Positions 10,976-24,800 of a DNA stretch of 64,000 nt are shown here, piece after piece (the stretch's first letter is position 1; every line of letters begins with the position of its first letter). Source of the DNA: Cunninghamia lanceolata (lineage: Eukaryota; Streptophyta; Pinopsida; Cupressales; Cupressaceae); the NCBI GenBank assembly GCA_027924645.1, contig BSBN01000040.1, positions 620,001 through 684,000 of the forward strand, in the 5' to 3' direction. The position numbers and the translations under genes were made by a program. The notes under the pieces were generated by a model, which saw nothing but the letters and a program-made list of their open reading frames with translations, did no database searches and was not told the origin of the DNA.

Positions 10976-13900
10976 AACCTAGAAGCTCTGGTTATAGTTT
11001 TTGTGCTCACTTTCTTGTTTCAAGTTTGGTTCCATCTTGCCTAAAATCACTAGAATAGCACATTGATGAAGTGTCATTTTTATTGGGAAATTGATTCTAA
11101 GCACCCTATGAAGATCTTGTTTCAATTCTCTTCTTAAGTGAAGAATGGAAACTTTGTTCTGTTGAACCTAGTTGAAAGGGAATCATTTATTTAAAGACTA
11201 GAGATGAACGAAAGAAGGTTTGAGGGCCACATTACTATTTTTCTTCTCTTGCCCATCATTTACTATTCCTTAATCCTATCTCCAACCCAATTGTGCTTAC
11301 CATTCTAATGTTACACATTATTATCACATGATGTATTCATTAGTGTTGTTTCTTTACATGATTCATATTTTTACATGTGTGAGGTCAAAACTTGCCTCCT
11401 TTGCAATCTCTAACTTTTTGTCTCTTGATCCACCCCCTAACAATGTTGTACCACCCCCTTGCTCTTCTAAACCTCTAGAAAAAATATAAATTCAACCCTG
11501 ATATCCTTACTCTCCTTGTATTTCCTGCTCAATCTTCTCACAATACTTCCTCTTCTTCAACTCCTATAGATTCTACTTTGTCTCTTCCTTCCAATGATCC
11601 ATCCTCCCCTAAATCCAATGATTTCCCTAGAGATGTTTGGGATTCTTTGGAGTCCACTTCCTCTTTTGTGGGTGAATATAAAGTTAACCTCGACTTTGGT
11701 ATTCTTGCCTTACATGGTGACTATAATAATCACAATAAACCTCCTCAAGGTATTCCTCCTCTTCTTCTTCACTAAATAATAAATGTGTGCATGGTAATGA
11801 TGTTAATTTGGGGCAATGTGCCAAGACATTCAACCATTTATCTATTCAATAAAAGAGAAAACACAAAATATTTGTTCTACTTCAACAAATCATATGATGA
11901 AAGCACAACTTGCCTATGCAAGGGGTGAGAAATGAATACTATAAAGAACAAATCAACCATCCACAAGAAAATGTAGACCAAGAGTGGGATGCAACAACAT
12001 GATATTGCATTAATTGATTCAACACACAAGATTATACATAGCTTTGAAGGCTAGAAGATATATTGAAATGCATAGAAATGCTAGACTTCTACCAGAGCTA
12101 TAAGAAGCTAGAAAATTCTAAAGATCAAAGATATTCACAAGGGAGCAAGAACTTGCATATATACAACCAAAAGAAATAAAAAAATGTGCTAGACATTGAT
12201 CTAGGTTGCACAACTTAGGCACTGGAGATGCATGTTGATATAGGCATTTAAAGCACTAGATGATCTATGAAGATGTTGATCAAATGGTTGGTCTTTCTTC
12301 ATTCAAAACTATTTAGTAAACTTAAGACTCCAACCCAACCTACATGAATTGTAATAATTGGGGGAGGCACATACCTTATCTTAATTTCATGCTAGGCCAC
12401 AATGTGATTTGAAATAGATGGTGGATGGGATCCTAACGGGAATGCTAGATCTTAGCATTATTGTAGGTGGCTCAATACATTCCCCAATGGATTAAACCAT
12501 ACAGTCACCCAATGAAATGCATTGTTAAGCCATATCGTTTATGAAGATATTTCAAGCCCTTGACCAATAGATGTCAATTGAGTGCATAAATGAGAATATG
12601 AATTGATCAAGTTGAATGCACAAATGATCTCCCTTAACTAAATTAAATGTTTTTACTTTACAATTATAATGGTGTTCAAGGGGATCTAAAAGATCCTAGA
12701 TTCCCTAGGGAGCCATACAAGAGAGAGCTTGTGTTATATAATCCTTCCTAGTGGGCATAGTGGACAAAAACTCCATTGATGATGCAGTGCAAAGAGATCA
12801 ATGAATGGTATGACTTTGGGAGGCTACAAGACTTCTAGGTCTCTTGATTTTGTGTGAGTGCATCATGCATCTCTCTTTTGTATTTTATTTAGAATTGATG
12901 GGCCCCATAACATTCACTATATGGGTCATGAATGACCTGTTTAGTGTATCCTATTTTCTACATTGCTTGAGCACATGGTGATCAACAGTGGGTGGTCTTT
13001 AAAAATCTATTGAAGTGAGGTCCCTTGAAAAACTCGACACAAACATATCAACAAGAGTATGCTCCACTTTATTTATAAAAGTGCAAGGCACGACATCATT
13101 ATGGAGCCCATAGGTTGTTGGATAAAGAGTGAATCTATATCGAGCGTCCTTTGGAAGCTTCATCTACGTCTAATCAAGGCAAAATCCATCGATTAAACTT
13201 CATGTTGAACCTCAAGATTTGGCATTGAAGGTCACATCTTGTGATGAAATGTTTGACACTACAACTATTTCATAGGACTTAGAGAAAAAGAACTGCACAA
13301 GGAGTATTATATCAAAAATGTTTTTGATTAGGGTAAACAGGGATTTTGAAAGGGCTCAGGCCCTTGTACAAGAGAAAAACAATGAAGCCCAACGAACTAA
13401 ATCAAAAATGTTACAAACCTAGTCATATCACATTTTTGGGGTGAAAAGGTAGGCATGGCACATATCCCCTTTGGTTAGTTATATTAGGTCCATCAATACC
13501 TTTTATAATTAATTATATTAGGTAAGGGCTTAACTTGTTTTTGGATTAGGGGTTTACCCCTCTATTATTACTAATGAGATGTCTACATATAGGACATAAA
13601 TATCATTGAGGCAAGGCAATGCATGGGAGTATTATGTTTGGCTAGAAACTCAAGTTGAAGATATTGCATAGTGGCTTCTTCCTTGAGTACCATATGGTGT
13701 TGCCCAACCTTATAGGTAATTATTCCATTTTGAGTGTAGATTGTATATTTAAGTATCTTGGTCCGCAAACATATTGTGTATTGTGATTTTTTTTTCTATT
13801 TCTGCATATTGTTATTTTTTTTTTGCATATTTTTGTTAAGTTGATGTAACAATCTTAACAACTAGTATTAGTGCAATGATTTGGGTAGACCAAGAGAAGT

Positions 13901-15450
13901 TATCTAGATAGATTGGGAGAGTTTTGTTGATTCGTATCTCTTGCACAATTTTGTTTTGCTTCATATGTCCTCTTTGCATTATTTTTTCTACACTACTTTC
14001 TAGCTTATCTCTACTTTCAATCTCATCCGCCACTCTTTGGTCCACCCTTTGTTGACCTCTTGTATGTGTTCTGCACTGCTTGACTCCATCCTTTGGTCAC
14101 TTCACTACTCTTCTCACTTCCTCTTTTTTCCTCTTAGCAAATCTCTTTTCTAATATTTTATACTATATTTCTACTTTTTTAGGCTTACCAACAATCTTAA
14201 TTTCTTTTTGAATCTCTTGTAGCCAAATATTCTCCTACTCATATAGTGTTTGCACCTCTCTTTGATCCTCTCTTTCCTCTATGATCCCTTATTAGACATT
14301 CTCTTGTCCTTTAACTCTATCTTACACATCCAACAATAATGTCGAAGTCTCTATCTTGTTGGGCTATCTACTTGATGGCTTCAAGAAAAAATGCAATTCC
14401 CTTCTCCACTACCAACACCTTTACTCATAATGATATTCCATACAATTTTCCTCAATGACCTGTGAAAAAATAAGCATACGCATTGTCAAATGCCTTATAG
14501 CCTTAAACAATAAATTCAGTAACTAAATGTCTAGCATCATTCTCACCTAGTTATCAACCATCCTCATCCACAACTCATCCAATTTCTGCAATGACTACAC
14601 CTTCTCTTTCATCCAATCAAAACTCCTTGGACCCTTGTAGCCACTATTGATTTATTTAGAAATTCACACCAAACCACTATTGATTTATTTAGAAAATGTG
14701 TAACAATGAAGAAATACAAGCAAACACATTTGCAGGCAATATTGGAGCGAACAATCTGGTACTTTCATTATGATTTCAGGGGGTACAAATTTTCTCTTTT
14801 CCTTGAACTCACTAATCTTTCTTCATGTCTGCCCAATGCATAAATAATCATTCTAATATCTAAGGCAGTTGCAACTACACAAACTATCCATAAACCAAGT
14901 TACCAATTAAATTATCAAATTATACCTTTTAGAAAATTAATATTGATATTCATTAATAATTCACACAAATTATACACTTGAAAATATTGCATCTACTTCA
15001 AACTTTCACTTATACAAAACAATTCCAATTAACTCATACCCTTAATGGTGCATTTTAACCGGTGCTACTATTAGTACTCCCTTTTAGCATTTGATATTAT
15101 TGTTTACTCTAGTAGCTACCAACAAGTCACTTCGGAATTAGCACTCACTAATGCTAAAGAGACTCCAGTTATGAGAGATGGAAATGATCCATGGTTAAGA
15201 GATGAAAATTCTTGACAGAGATTAGTGCTTTTGAGTTTCCTCTCAAAGCATGTTGAATGTTCTTACATTGCTCAGACTCTGCAAATGCCACCTCTAACAT
15301 ATTAAAAGTTACCCTAAAAATACAAACAACCCACAACAGAAATTGTCAAGATCATGCTAATAATTTTCATATTTCCTGAGATAAGTTACAGAGAAAGGGA
15401 AGATATAAAACCAACCCTGGGAAAAAAAGCTGCCTAGTCTACAGAAGCCT
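10976..15450. other. Unannotated stretch
   Basis: No convincing gene. A minus-strand frame at 13836-14045 is rich in Glu, Lys and Gln and could be a coiled-coil remnant. A 22-bp sequence is directly repeated at 14641-14662 and 14674-14695. The plus-strand frame at 11578-11775 is Ser/Pro/Asp rich and unrecognised. Confidence 0.35.
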
Positions 15451-15745
15451 TTACTTTCAAGTTGAAAATCAAACATGAAATCTGACACACTCCAACAAAC
15501 CGTTTGATTCACTTTGTCACAGACTTAAATGTGACTCTCCAGATTCATGTGAGTTTGAAGCCCTACCATTTACTGGATGTTACATTCTTTAAACTTCAAT
15601 AATACATGAATCTGACCAATTCAACAATTACAGTCTACTAAAATACAAACAAACATACTCTTTACACAAATGGAAGCTCGGTGTCTAAAAGTGCATTTCC
15701 AAAACAAATGCATGGTTAACCACAGAGCTGTATGAATATGAATCT
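15450..15745 (-). other. Probable 3' UTR of the COV-like gene
   Basis: Lies directly after the stop codon of the last exon. I see no perfect AATAAA on the minus strand; AGTAAA variants occur near 15570 and 15452. The end of the transcript cannot be set from sequence. Confidence 0.3.
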
Positions 15746-15843
15746 TCATCCTCTATTAATCCGAGTTCTGTCTGCTGGTGTTAATGTTCTTTCTAAAGGA
15801 GAGATCACTTGTGGCATTGTCATACCCCCAGATACAACAATCT
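15746..15843 (-). CDS. COV-like gene, exon 7 and stop codon (residues 233-264)
   Basis: Encodes IVVSGGMTMPQVISPLERTL and an 11-residue tail to a TGA at 15748-15746. The SGGM-x-MPQ motif is the conserved carboxyl end of the family. Acceptor ATGCAG joins the single G left by exon 6 to make GAG. Confidence 0.9.
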
Positions 15844-18800
15844 CTGCATTTTACAGAGAAAACAAAACACATTGTAAGCAGTAATGTGAAAGCCTTGGAA
15901 AGAAATTTAAGAAATAGAGCCTAGAGAAATCATTTAAGAGTAATTAAGCGTTCTATAGTAACAAAGAAATCTTCTTTTAAATGCCATTCTGCCGATAAAT
16001 TTCTCAGTAGAATTTCAAAAAATGCAGCACAAAAGGACAAAGCACATGCTGAAAAGAGCACAAGAAAATGTCAAGGCTAAAAATCACTGTATGGTGGATG
16101 AAAATATCTTTGTTACCAGATTGTCTTCAAAGTACCTTTGTACCCAAGCCAGTGGGAACAAGGTACTCCTCGGAAACAGTTCTAATTCTCAACAGATTCA
16201 GGTTACCCTGCCTAGATACACCCTGGGTTCTTTCCTTTAAAAAGGTCAACTAAGACATCAAAAAGTGGGCAATTGGCTGACGTGCATTCAAACTTGCACC
16301 TCCAATCATTGATTTGGTTCCAAGTTCTTTGCTGCCAAATTTCCCAGCATATCATACCAGAAATTCCTAAAATCTGTCCTGCACATCTTGTGGTTCCCCA
16401 TATTAATTGGGCCTAAGAAAGAGAAAAATGAATGGACTAATTATTGACCATTGGACAAGAATACCATGAAATATCAGTACTCGCTACCTAAGATTTGAGG
16501 ATCTCATAAGAGCAATTAAAGGAGGCTAAAAATGTAGCCACTACTCGTGATTGAGGATCTCATAGAAAAATTAAAGCGGGGCAAATATTTTAACAAAATC
16601 GATCTAACTTTTGGATACCATCAGGCATATATGGACCCATCAGATGGACGGAAAAAGGACTTTCAAAACTAAGTATGATCTATGTAAGCAGCTAGTCATT
16701 CATTTTGATCTCAATGATGCACCAACCACATCCAAAGGCTCATCAATGACATATTTGATATTTCCCCAACAACTGGAAAATTTCATAGTAGTCTACTTGG
16801 ATGACATATTGGTCGATTGTAGAATTTGGGATAGTCATGTCAAACATGTTGACATTGCTCTCCATCTTCTGCAGCAGCATAAATTGCAAGCCAAAATGGA
16901 AAAAAATCTTTCTTTGGGCAAACTTCAATTCGATATTTGAGTTTTGTTATTGACCAATAGGGTGTGCGTGCAAATCTAGAAAAATTCAAGGTCCTCGAAG
17001 ATTGCCATACTGTATCAGGTCAATACACCAAATACTGTAGATCTGAAACGCTTCCCTGATGATATGAATTTCTACATGAAATTTATTTGACATTTCTCAC
17101 ATAGTATCAGGTCACTTAATCAGCTCTCCACTCAGAAACATTTCTAATGGAATGCAACAGCCACAAAAGAATTCCAACAGATCAAAGATGTACTCTTTCA
17201 GCTGTAGTGCTTGCAGCAGCCCTTAGAAATAGATCTGATTTATTCTTAAGCAGAGAGACAACCCAATTGCATAGCACTCAAAAACACTTTCTAAAACTAT
17301 ACAGCACATAGGACAAACAATTCTATGGATTGGTTTAAAAACTTCAGAATTGGAGACGCTGCATCCTTGGTAAAGGAACAATGGAACATACTGATCATCA
17401 GCCCCTCATTTTTTTGAATTGGACAATCCGGGATTCCAGAACGGCACCTGAAATGGACTTCTGACATTCAACAAGTTCAACTTGTAATTAAATATAGAAA
17501 GGGCAACAATTATTACAGTTCTTCATATGTTAAGTAGAACTTCCAGGGCTGTAGATATTCTCTATACTATATTTGCTGCATATGAAGATTGGAAATCACT
17601 TTAGTCTTCAGATCCACACTGTAAACACATTCTCACTTCCTTACAACAACCTACAGTGGTAAATCAAACTCCTTTTCTTGATTATATTACATATATTAAG
17701 AGATGTTTGTACAAATAAATGAGCTTTGTGTTCCACTTTGTTTGCCATACCTAACATTCATTAGAGGCCCAATCTTAATTATATAGTGATCAGTTTGGCA
17801 AGTTGGAGACTTTGCCGCATTTATGAAGACATTTCTATTGGCCTTCTATGAGTTAGCAGGTGGAATATTTTATTAGGAAGTGTTTATTATGCAGTCAATC
17901 TAGGCCTTCAAATAGAAAATTTAGTTTATATCACCCATTTCTCATTCCCTCCAGATCTTGACAATCCATATCCATTGAGTTTGGGGGTTAACAATCCACT
18001 ATTTTTGGGAAGAATGATTGTATTTTGTTTTATAAAATGGCTATTTCTATTCCGTGCAACAAAAACTATAGATACTTCCAAAGCTGCTGAATTTTTCTTT
18101 TCAGCATGAATGGCGTCAATTTGGCTTACCACTCACCATTGTTTTGATCATCACTCCATATTTCCTCTAAGCAGGGAGGAAATGATGAGAGTCACACAGT
18201 ATATGACACAGCTACGCGGGCTATTGCATTTTATTAAATACTGTACACAGTCATGTGAACAACTGTATATTTTTAGCTGTTGTCTATTCGGATAGACCTG
18301 TGAGACGTCGTCTCTCACAGCTTCTGCCTCAACATGTTTCCACTCAGCATCATGGTCCTGCTGTAATGTCCCCTTTCCATCAGTAAGTCATGGTGAACGT
18401 TAGCCTTAATATTTTATTTCCCAAAGGCAAACTTGGTTTAATTAAGGGAAATGAGTTTTAAAATGTTTTATAAAGATGGCTTGTTTTATTTGCATATTAT
18501 TAAGTCAGCCGCTTTATAATATTTTGAAAGTGAGTTTATGTGGGTTGAGCGTTGGGAAGATAAGTAATATTTATTACTTTTTGGAGCGCTCACTTAGTGG
18601 TTATAAAGTGCATTAAAATAACCACTATATGATATAATATATTTTATTATTTGGGGCATGCACGGGAAGGCTATTATTTATGGTTGAAGTTGAACGCTCT
18701 GGAGGATATGCAGAATTGAATATGAAATCTTCTTCTATGAACCAGAGTTGTTTAGCTTGAATTCATCCAGGGTTGTTTAACCCATTCATTTGCTGGTTTC

Positions 18801-21800
18801 GGTAGTGAAACATCTACCCTAGTCAGCTGAGAGTGATTTTCATCCAGAAGATCACCTAGTGCATTCATGGAGTTCTCAGATTTTGATGTTTTCTGAAATT
18901 GTTTTGGATAACAAATATTTTTGATGTGGTTAAGAACAGTTATCAACTGTATATGAGATGATTGAAGCAATGATATCAATCTGTCCAATTTCCTAATGTT
19001 GCCGTACACCTGGGCGCCATACATCTGCACATGAGGTATACAGGATCGATCTTCGTTGAAGATTGCACTCTTTCCTTCATTGCAGTGTTGTTATAACAGT
19101 TTGAAAGGAATTATAGAGGGTTTAAAAGGGTTATTTATGCTGGGAGGAAAACACTGAGGTGTCGTACATTTCCAGCCGTACAGACTCTCACATGAGAATT
19201 GGGAAACAACATTCACACTATTTTATTGGTATTTCTTCTTTCCCTTATATGCACGGCAAGGCATAAGACATATTGAGATTGATTTGCTTGAAGTTGTGAA
19301 GAAGGGAATGCAATTAGAGGGGCCGTATGCTTGTACGAGCCGTACGGCAAGAGAAGGACGTGGGTCCTTTGTAACTCCAAACAACTCTGCTTCAGCATGC
19401 AACTATTTGAATATGGTCGCCAAGATTAACAAAGCTGATCGCTAGGTCTTTTGAAGAGGTATTGATAGATAATGAACCTCTCTGAGCAATTTTGTGATTT
19501 CTGAGTATTTCCAGTGTTCTGGTTTTTACATCAGACCTGTACTGCAATCATTTCTGGGCCAACATAAAGAAGTCTTATTTGTTTAAGAGTCCACCTCATC
19601 ATCTGCAGAATCATATCTTCGTGAGTCATGGATTTCGGAGGTACTGATTGACTTCTAATCTTTCTTATGTTCAGATTTAATGCTACAGCAGTGTTATTTG
19701 GTAAAAATCAGACTTAGTATGTTATTGCAGCAGTCTTTAAATGAAATTTTAATCAAGTATATTAAGTTATAAAACTAGGGTGGTCATTACACCTGCTTCT
19801 TCCCGAGGGTGTGGTTCAGCTCCTTCTCATCAGCATAGATGTGATCCTAGCAGGAGTACTTTGCTAAACCCTCCCAACCTTGGACAAATCCTGATGAGCA
19901 TTATCAGGTCTTCTATCGGTCCCTTCACAGTGATCCACAATGACACCAATGACTTCACCATTTCTGGCCCAGACAGTAATACACGGTGATCTCCAGTTTT
20001 ACTCAGCTTTTGCTCTTTGGGGTTCTTGTTCCCCCTTGGCTTTTTGTACTAGTTTCTTGACCACTTGTGTTGGTGGTCCCCTATTGTTTTGTATTTCTTT
20101 TTTTTGTTTTTGTTCTTCCCCTTTGTGGGGCCTTTTAGTTTTCCAAGTTTCTCTTCCTAGAACTTTCTATTGTAAACTGATGTCATCTTGAGTCCCATTG
20201 ACCTACTTTTAGTCATATATGGACATTAATATAATTTATTTCTTTCTTGTAAATCCTTTGTAATCTATATAAACATAATACAAATGAGTGTAGAGCAGGT
20301 ACAATTGCGGCAATCTCTTGCATCTCTCTTCTTATTGTTCCATTGTCTTCCTTGGTTCATATCATGTCCATGAAATATAGGCAGATTGGAAAAGCCTGGT
20401 TCATTCCCATGCTTTGTCATGAGGTTGAAACTGAAAAGATAGGGTGTATCCCCACAAGGAGGTCCATTCATAAGTTGTTGTATGCTGACTAGTTCATACC
20501 CTGAAATGACCTTTTACTGATCCACCACGTTCCAAGTTTGAGTGTAAATTTTCTATCAGTGTATCAGATAAGTCTGCGAGGGAATAAAGTTGAGTTTTGG
20601 CCTGATAAGCTTGTGAAAAGTGTAAATGTTAATTTCAAAGTGATTGCTAGTTGTCAATTTGTAAAGCAGTCCTAGACTAAAAGGTTGGCAGAATTCAGCA
20701 ATAGGTACAAAGTTATGAATCTATCCAAGAATGCATCAAGGAGCATTGGTTCTCTGTCTTTTCAGACAGGCCACTTGCATGTATTCTCTCAGTTTCTTCA
20801 CTTTCTATATTGAGTGATATTTTGTGATGTCTTCAAGCCCCACCAACATAATGGTGTTCTCTTTTAAGAAATTTTAAGAGTGTGGAGTTTATTCTTTAAT
20901 TCATCATAGGCATGTGCCAATAATCTATTTCTGAATTGTTTTTAAAATTTATATGTATTCACTAGTGGAACAGTATTATTCTCTATTATTTAATTTATTA
21001 TTTATATATTTAGTTGTCCACGTTTCTTGCCAATTACAAGAATGTCATTATCACATATATTTTCCAAACTTCATATACCTTAAATTTAAAATATGCTACT
21101 TATTGATTTCCCTGCATGCAACTATGATTGTAAGTTTGTAACAATACAAGAAAACTGAAAATGGTCAGTGACTATGGAAAACTGAACAAGTCTACTAGAG
21201 ACTTCAAGCTTCCACAGTCCATAAATATTGAAGACAAGAAATTTCTGGGAAAACACTGTGAGTAAAGATTTTAAATCAACATTCCATTATGGAAGTACAA
21301 TTTGGAAAGTCAGACCACATACATACATCCAATGCAAGTAGGATTGATATCTTATTTGGGGCAAGTTTTAGCACAATCCAGCACGTTAAGGAGTTAAAAT
21401 AATTCCAAAAATTATTGGAGGAAGCATCCAAGGGAAAATCCAAGAATGGAGAAACTGTCAACTCTAGCTCTATTGATGATATACACACCAATAAACGTGG
21501 ACAATGCAGAAAGTAATCTTACCTATGCCTTCACGAACAGACAAATTTGGTCGAATAATATCTTTAGAGTTGATGAGCAAAATGTCACCAATATATAAAT
21601 GATTTGTAGGAACATAGATGCTGCATAGTTCTTCATCTCCAGTGTCAGCCTTCACATAAATTCGGAGAAATAATAGTCACTCAAGCTAAGTCATTGCCAA
21701 AGAGTCTTTGCATATGCAAATTTACATACAACTTTCATGCATTTTGAATTTGACAGATAAAAAGAAAACAGAAAGAAAAACCTAGGAATAAAATTGTCAA

Positions 21801-24800
21801 ACTAAATGTTTGTAACTAATATGGAATAACTAATGCTATGTCATTTACTAGGATTAATCCAGCTTGAGCCAATTACCTGGAGAATAAGCGATGATGTGAT
21901 AAAACCAAATGCATATTCACCTATTCGTGGATGCCTAATAATAGCAACCTCTTTGAATGCCCTTGTATTTTGATCTGAAATGAACAAACCATGATAACAA
22001 TACAAAATTAGTGACAAAAAAGACTTTGTAATATAACTAGTTCCGTAATGCATATATCCAAAGGATAGCTCTTTATATGCAATTGTAGTCCACTGATTCA
22101 TGGCTAAATTTGTCTAGTGTTAGCACATCAGATTTTCTTCCTGTTTAAGGGAAAGCTTAAGAGATAAGGTCAAAAAAAATTCTTAAGAAAAAACCAGTAT
22201 ATAAGAACCATACCATCAATCGAGAAGCTATGTATGCATGTCTCTTGAAATTATAAAATTAGGAAAAAGACTATTGTATTTCCTCATTATGTCTTTGAAT
22301 TTATACAGGCAGGATGATTGCATATACAATGAAGGGTGTATGAGAACTGCAATTGCCCAAAGCATTTAAGCATGCTCCAGATGAAAGAAAATTGAATCTT
22401 TTCCTGTGCCTCTTCTAATGGACTTATGCAGTATGACATGCAAACAACATTTTTGAAAACAATCAAATGATACCTGGAGAAATGGCAGCACTTATTTGCT
22501 TTGAGGCCGAGTAGATATGCTTCACAAGAGGCATCTTCTTTATAAACCATTCTCCAACCCAGAGAACAGAAGCTCCCATCCAGGAAGATACAAAAACACC
22601 AATCAAGAATATGAAGACCACAGAGGTAATAAATCCAAGACCTGAAACAGTTTTCCCAGAAATGAATGTCAGCAAAGGATGTGCTGTAAGCTTAAGTGGT
22701 TAGACTATTAGAAAAATAAACTTAATGTGCCATCACCTGCATTGGCCAGTACTTGTGCAATTAGAGAAAAAGCATAATCTTGATCATCACTGTGAGCAAC
22801 AAACAATGCTTAAGCAGAATATGAGTAAAGACTGCATGATGAGAGTGGCATCTAATTTGTATGAAAAAGGCCAATCTAATCCCAAAAAGCAGAAAACACA
22901 TACTCAAATGCTGCAAGAAGCAAGAATCATCACTACAGAGATGACAATTAAGGGAACCAAAACCCATACTCGGACACTTCAAGTAACAAAGGCTGTTACT
23001 ATAGTAATGAAATATTTGATTTTATATCGCATAAATAATGAAATATTTAGAAAGCCAAACACTAATTTAGTTTACATCTTTACATTCAAGCTGTGTGTTT
23101 TTCTAGAGTTTGTTACCTAGCTTTAATCTATACAATGCTGGCTTAAAAATCATCATCATTTACTTTGTTATCCGTATGTTATAGCTGTTTTGAGGCTTGA
23201 TGACACAGTTCCAAGCTATCTTCAGATGGTTCCGACAATATCAAACAGTAATGTTGGAATCCAGCAGTACCCTCTTTCTCCTCGTGAGCTTGACCAATTT
23301 GTAAGAGAATCTACATCTACAGATGATGTTTTCCTCCTCCACCTGGTCTTAATCTCACTTCTTTTTCAGCAGATCATATATTACTGGTGCTTTCTTGTCA
23401 CAAAGGACTGCAAAGCCAGCTTAAGACCTTGTGCTAATTTCAAGGCATCAGACGGTTGATGGTTAATCTTAGTAAAACTAAGGTTTATAACTGTGTAAGT
23501 CTTCAACACCACCAAGGAGGCAGGCAGTCCACACTCTTGTTTTGGGGTGCGATTCAATGGTCCTCTCAGCCCAAAAGCAGCATCCCAATCTCACGTGTAA
23601 GGGATATGCTTCATTGGATGCTCTGTAAAGACAATTAGTTAAGCTTCATTCCCAAGAATTTTTATCCACAATGAAACTCTTCAATTTTCTCATTTAACCT
23701 ACAGTATTTGTTATGTTTCTCCAAGTTTCCAAGACAGTGGTACATACAGATGCATTTCTTGGTTGGTTAAAATTTCTCAGATTATGCGGATGGAAGAGTG
23801 ATGGCTAGGGAATGGCAAAATATATATATTGAAAATACAAGAAAACTATAAAAAAAAACTAATACATTTTCAACTGTAAAATTAAACTATTAAACATCAA
23901 CATTCTACAGAGCCAATTTGTTTAATTATATCATAATGTGAAAATTTATCGACAACATTGCATAGATAGAAATATCATAGTTTTATTGATTTGAAGAGTG
24001 AAATGGAAGCCAAGAAGTTGTGACAACAGGAGAGTTCGGAAAATCAGCAACATGCACAAGAGCGATTAGAGAAGCAAACCCAATCAAAGATCCAGGACCA
24101 AGGACAGAGGATGAGCAAATATCCAAAGAAGAATAAGTCTGAAAAATAACCAAAAGATCCTCAAAATACTTGGTCCGAAAACAAAAGGAGAAATAGTGTG
24201 AAAGGACCTTGAACATGAATAGATTCTGTATAGGGAAAATCAAGCGGTGTAAGGATCTTGCAACAACTGCATTTGCAAAACGGATGAGTCTAAACCCTCC
24301 TTTGTCTCTCTTCCCCCCTACATCCCCTGATTGACCTCCCAATCTGCCATTTCCTCCAAGATATGCACAAACTAAATTCAGATCCCCCAATGCCACAATG
24401 AAGGCATCGTGCTTACAAAAAAATTTGGAAATTAATGATGCCCTAATCTCTAAACACTGAAGATCTGGCCAGTTTCTATTCTTGCTCCATGATTGAAAAT
24501 TTACCTCTAAATGGATCGACTTTAACTAGGGAGCTATAATGCCCATGACATTAAATATCTTTCGAAGGGCCATTTCATTATCTTTTTCGCCTCTAAATAG
24601 GTCATTGATGTTGTAAGAGCAAGTGGACAATGGAAAATGGATCGATTCACACTTTTTCTTCAAGCTTGATTTCCCCATTTTGACCCTACCAAGAAAACCC
24701 TCCCTTAACTAGTCCAAGTCAAAATGCATGACCTCCCTCCTCTATTAGAAAAAAGAAATTTTGGAATGAGTTAGGGCAAAGCTAAGAACCATTCTTCACA

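Noticed and set aside
23983..24396. 137-codon minus-strand frame as a host exon
   Set aside because: No match to the COV family, no splice context in phase with its neighbours and no recognisable domain; kept only as part of the unannotated intron.
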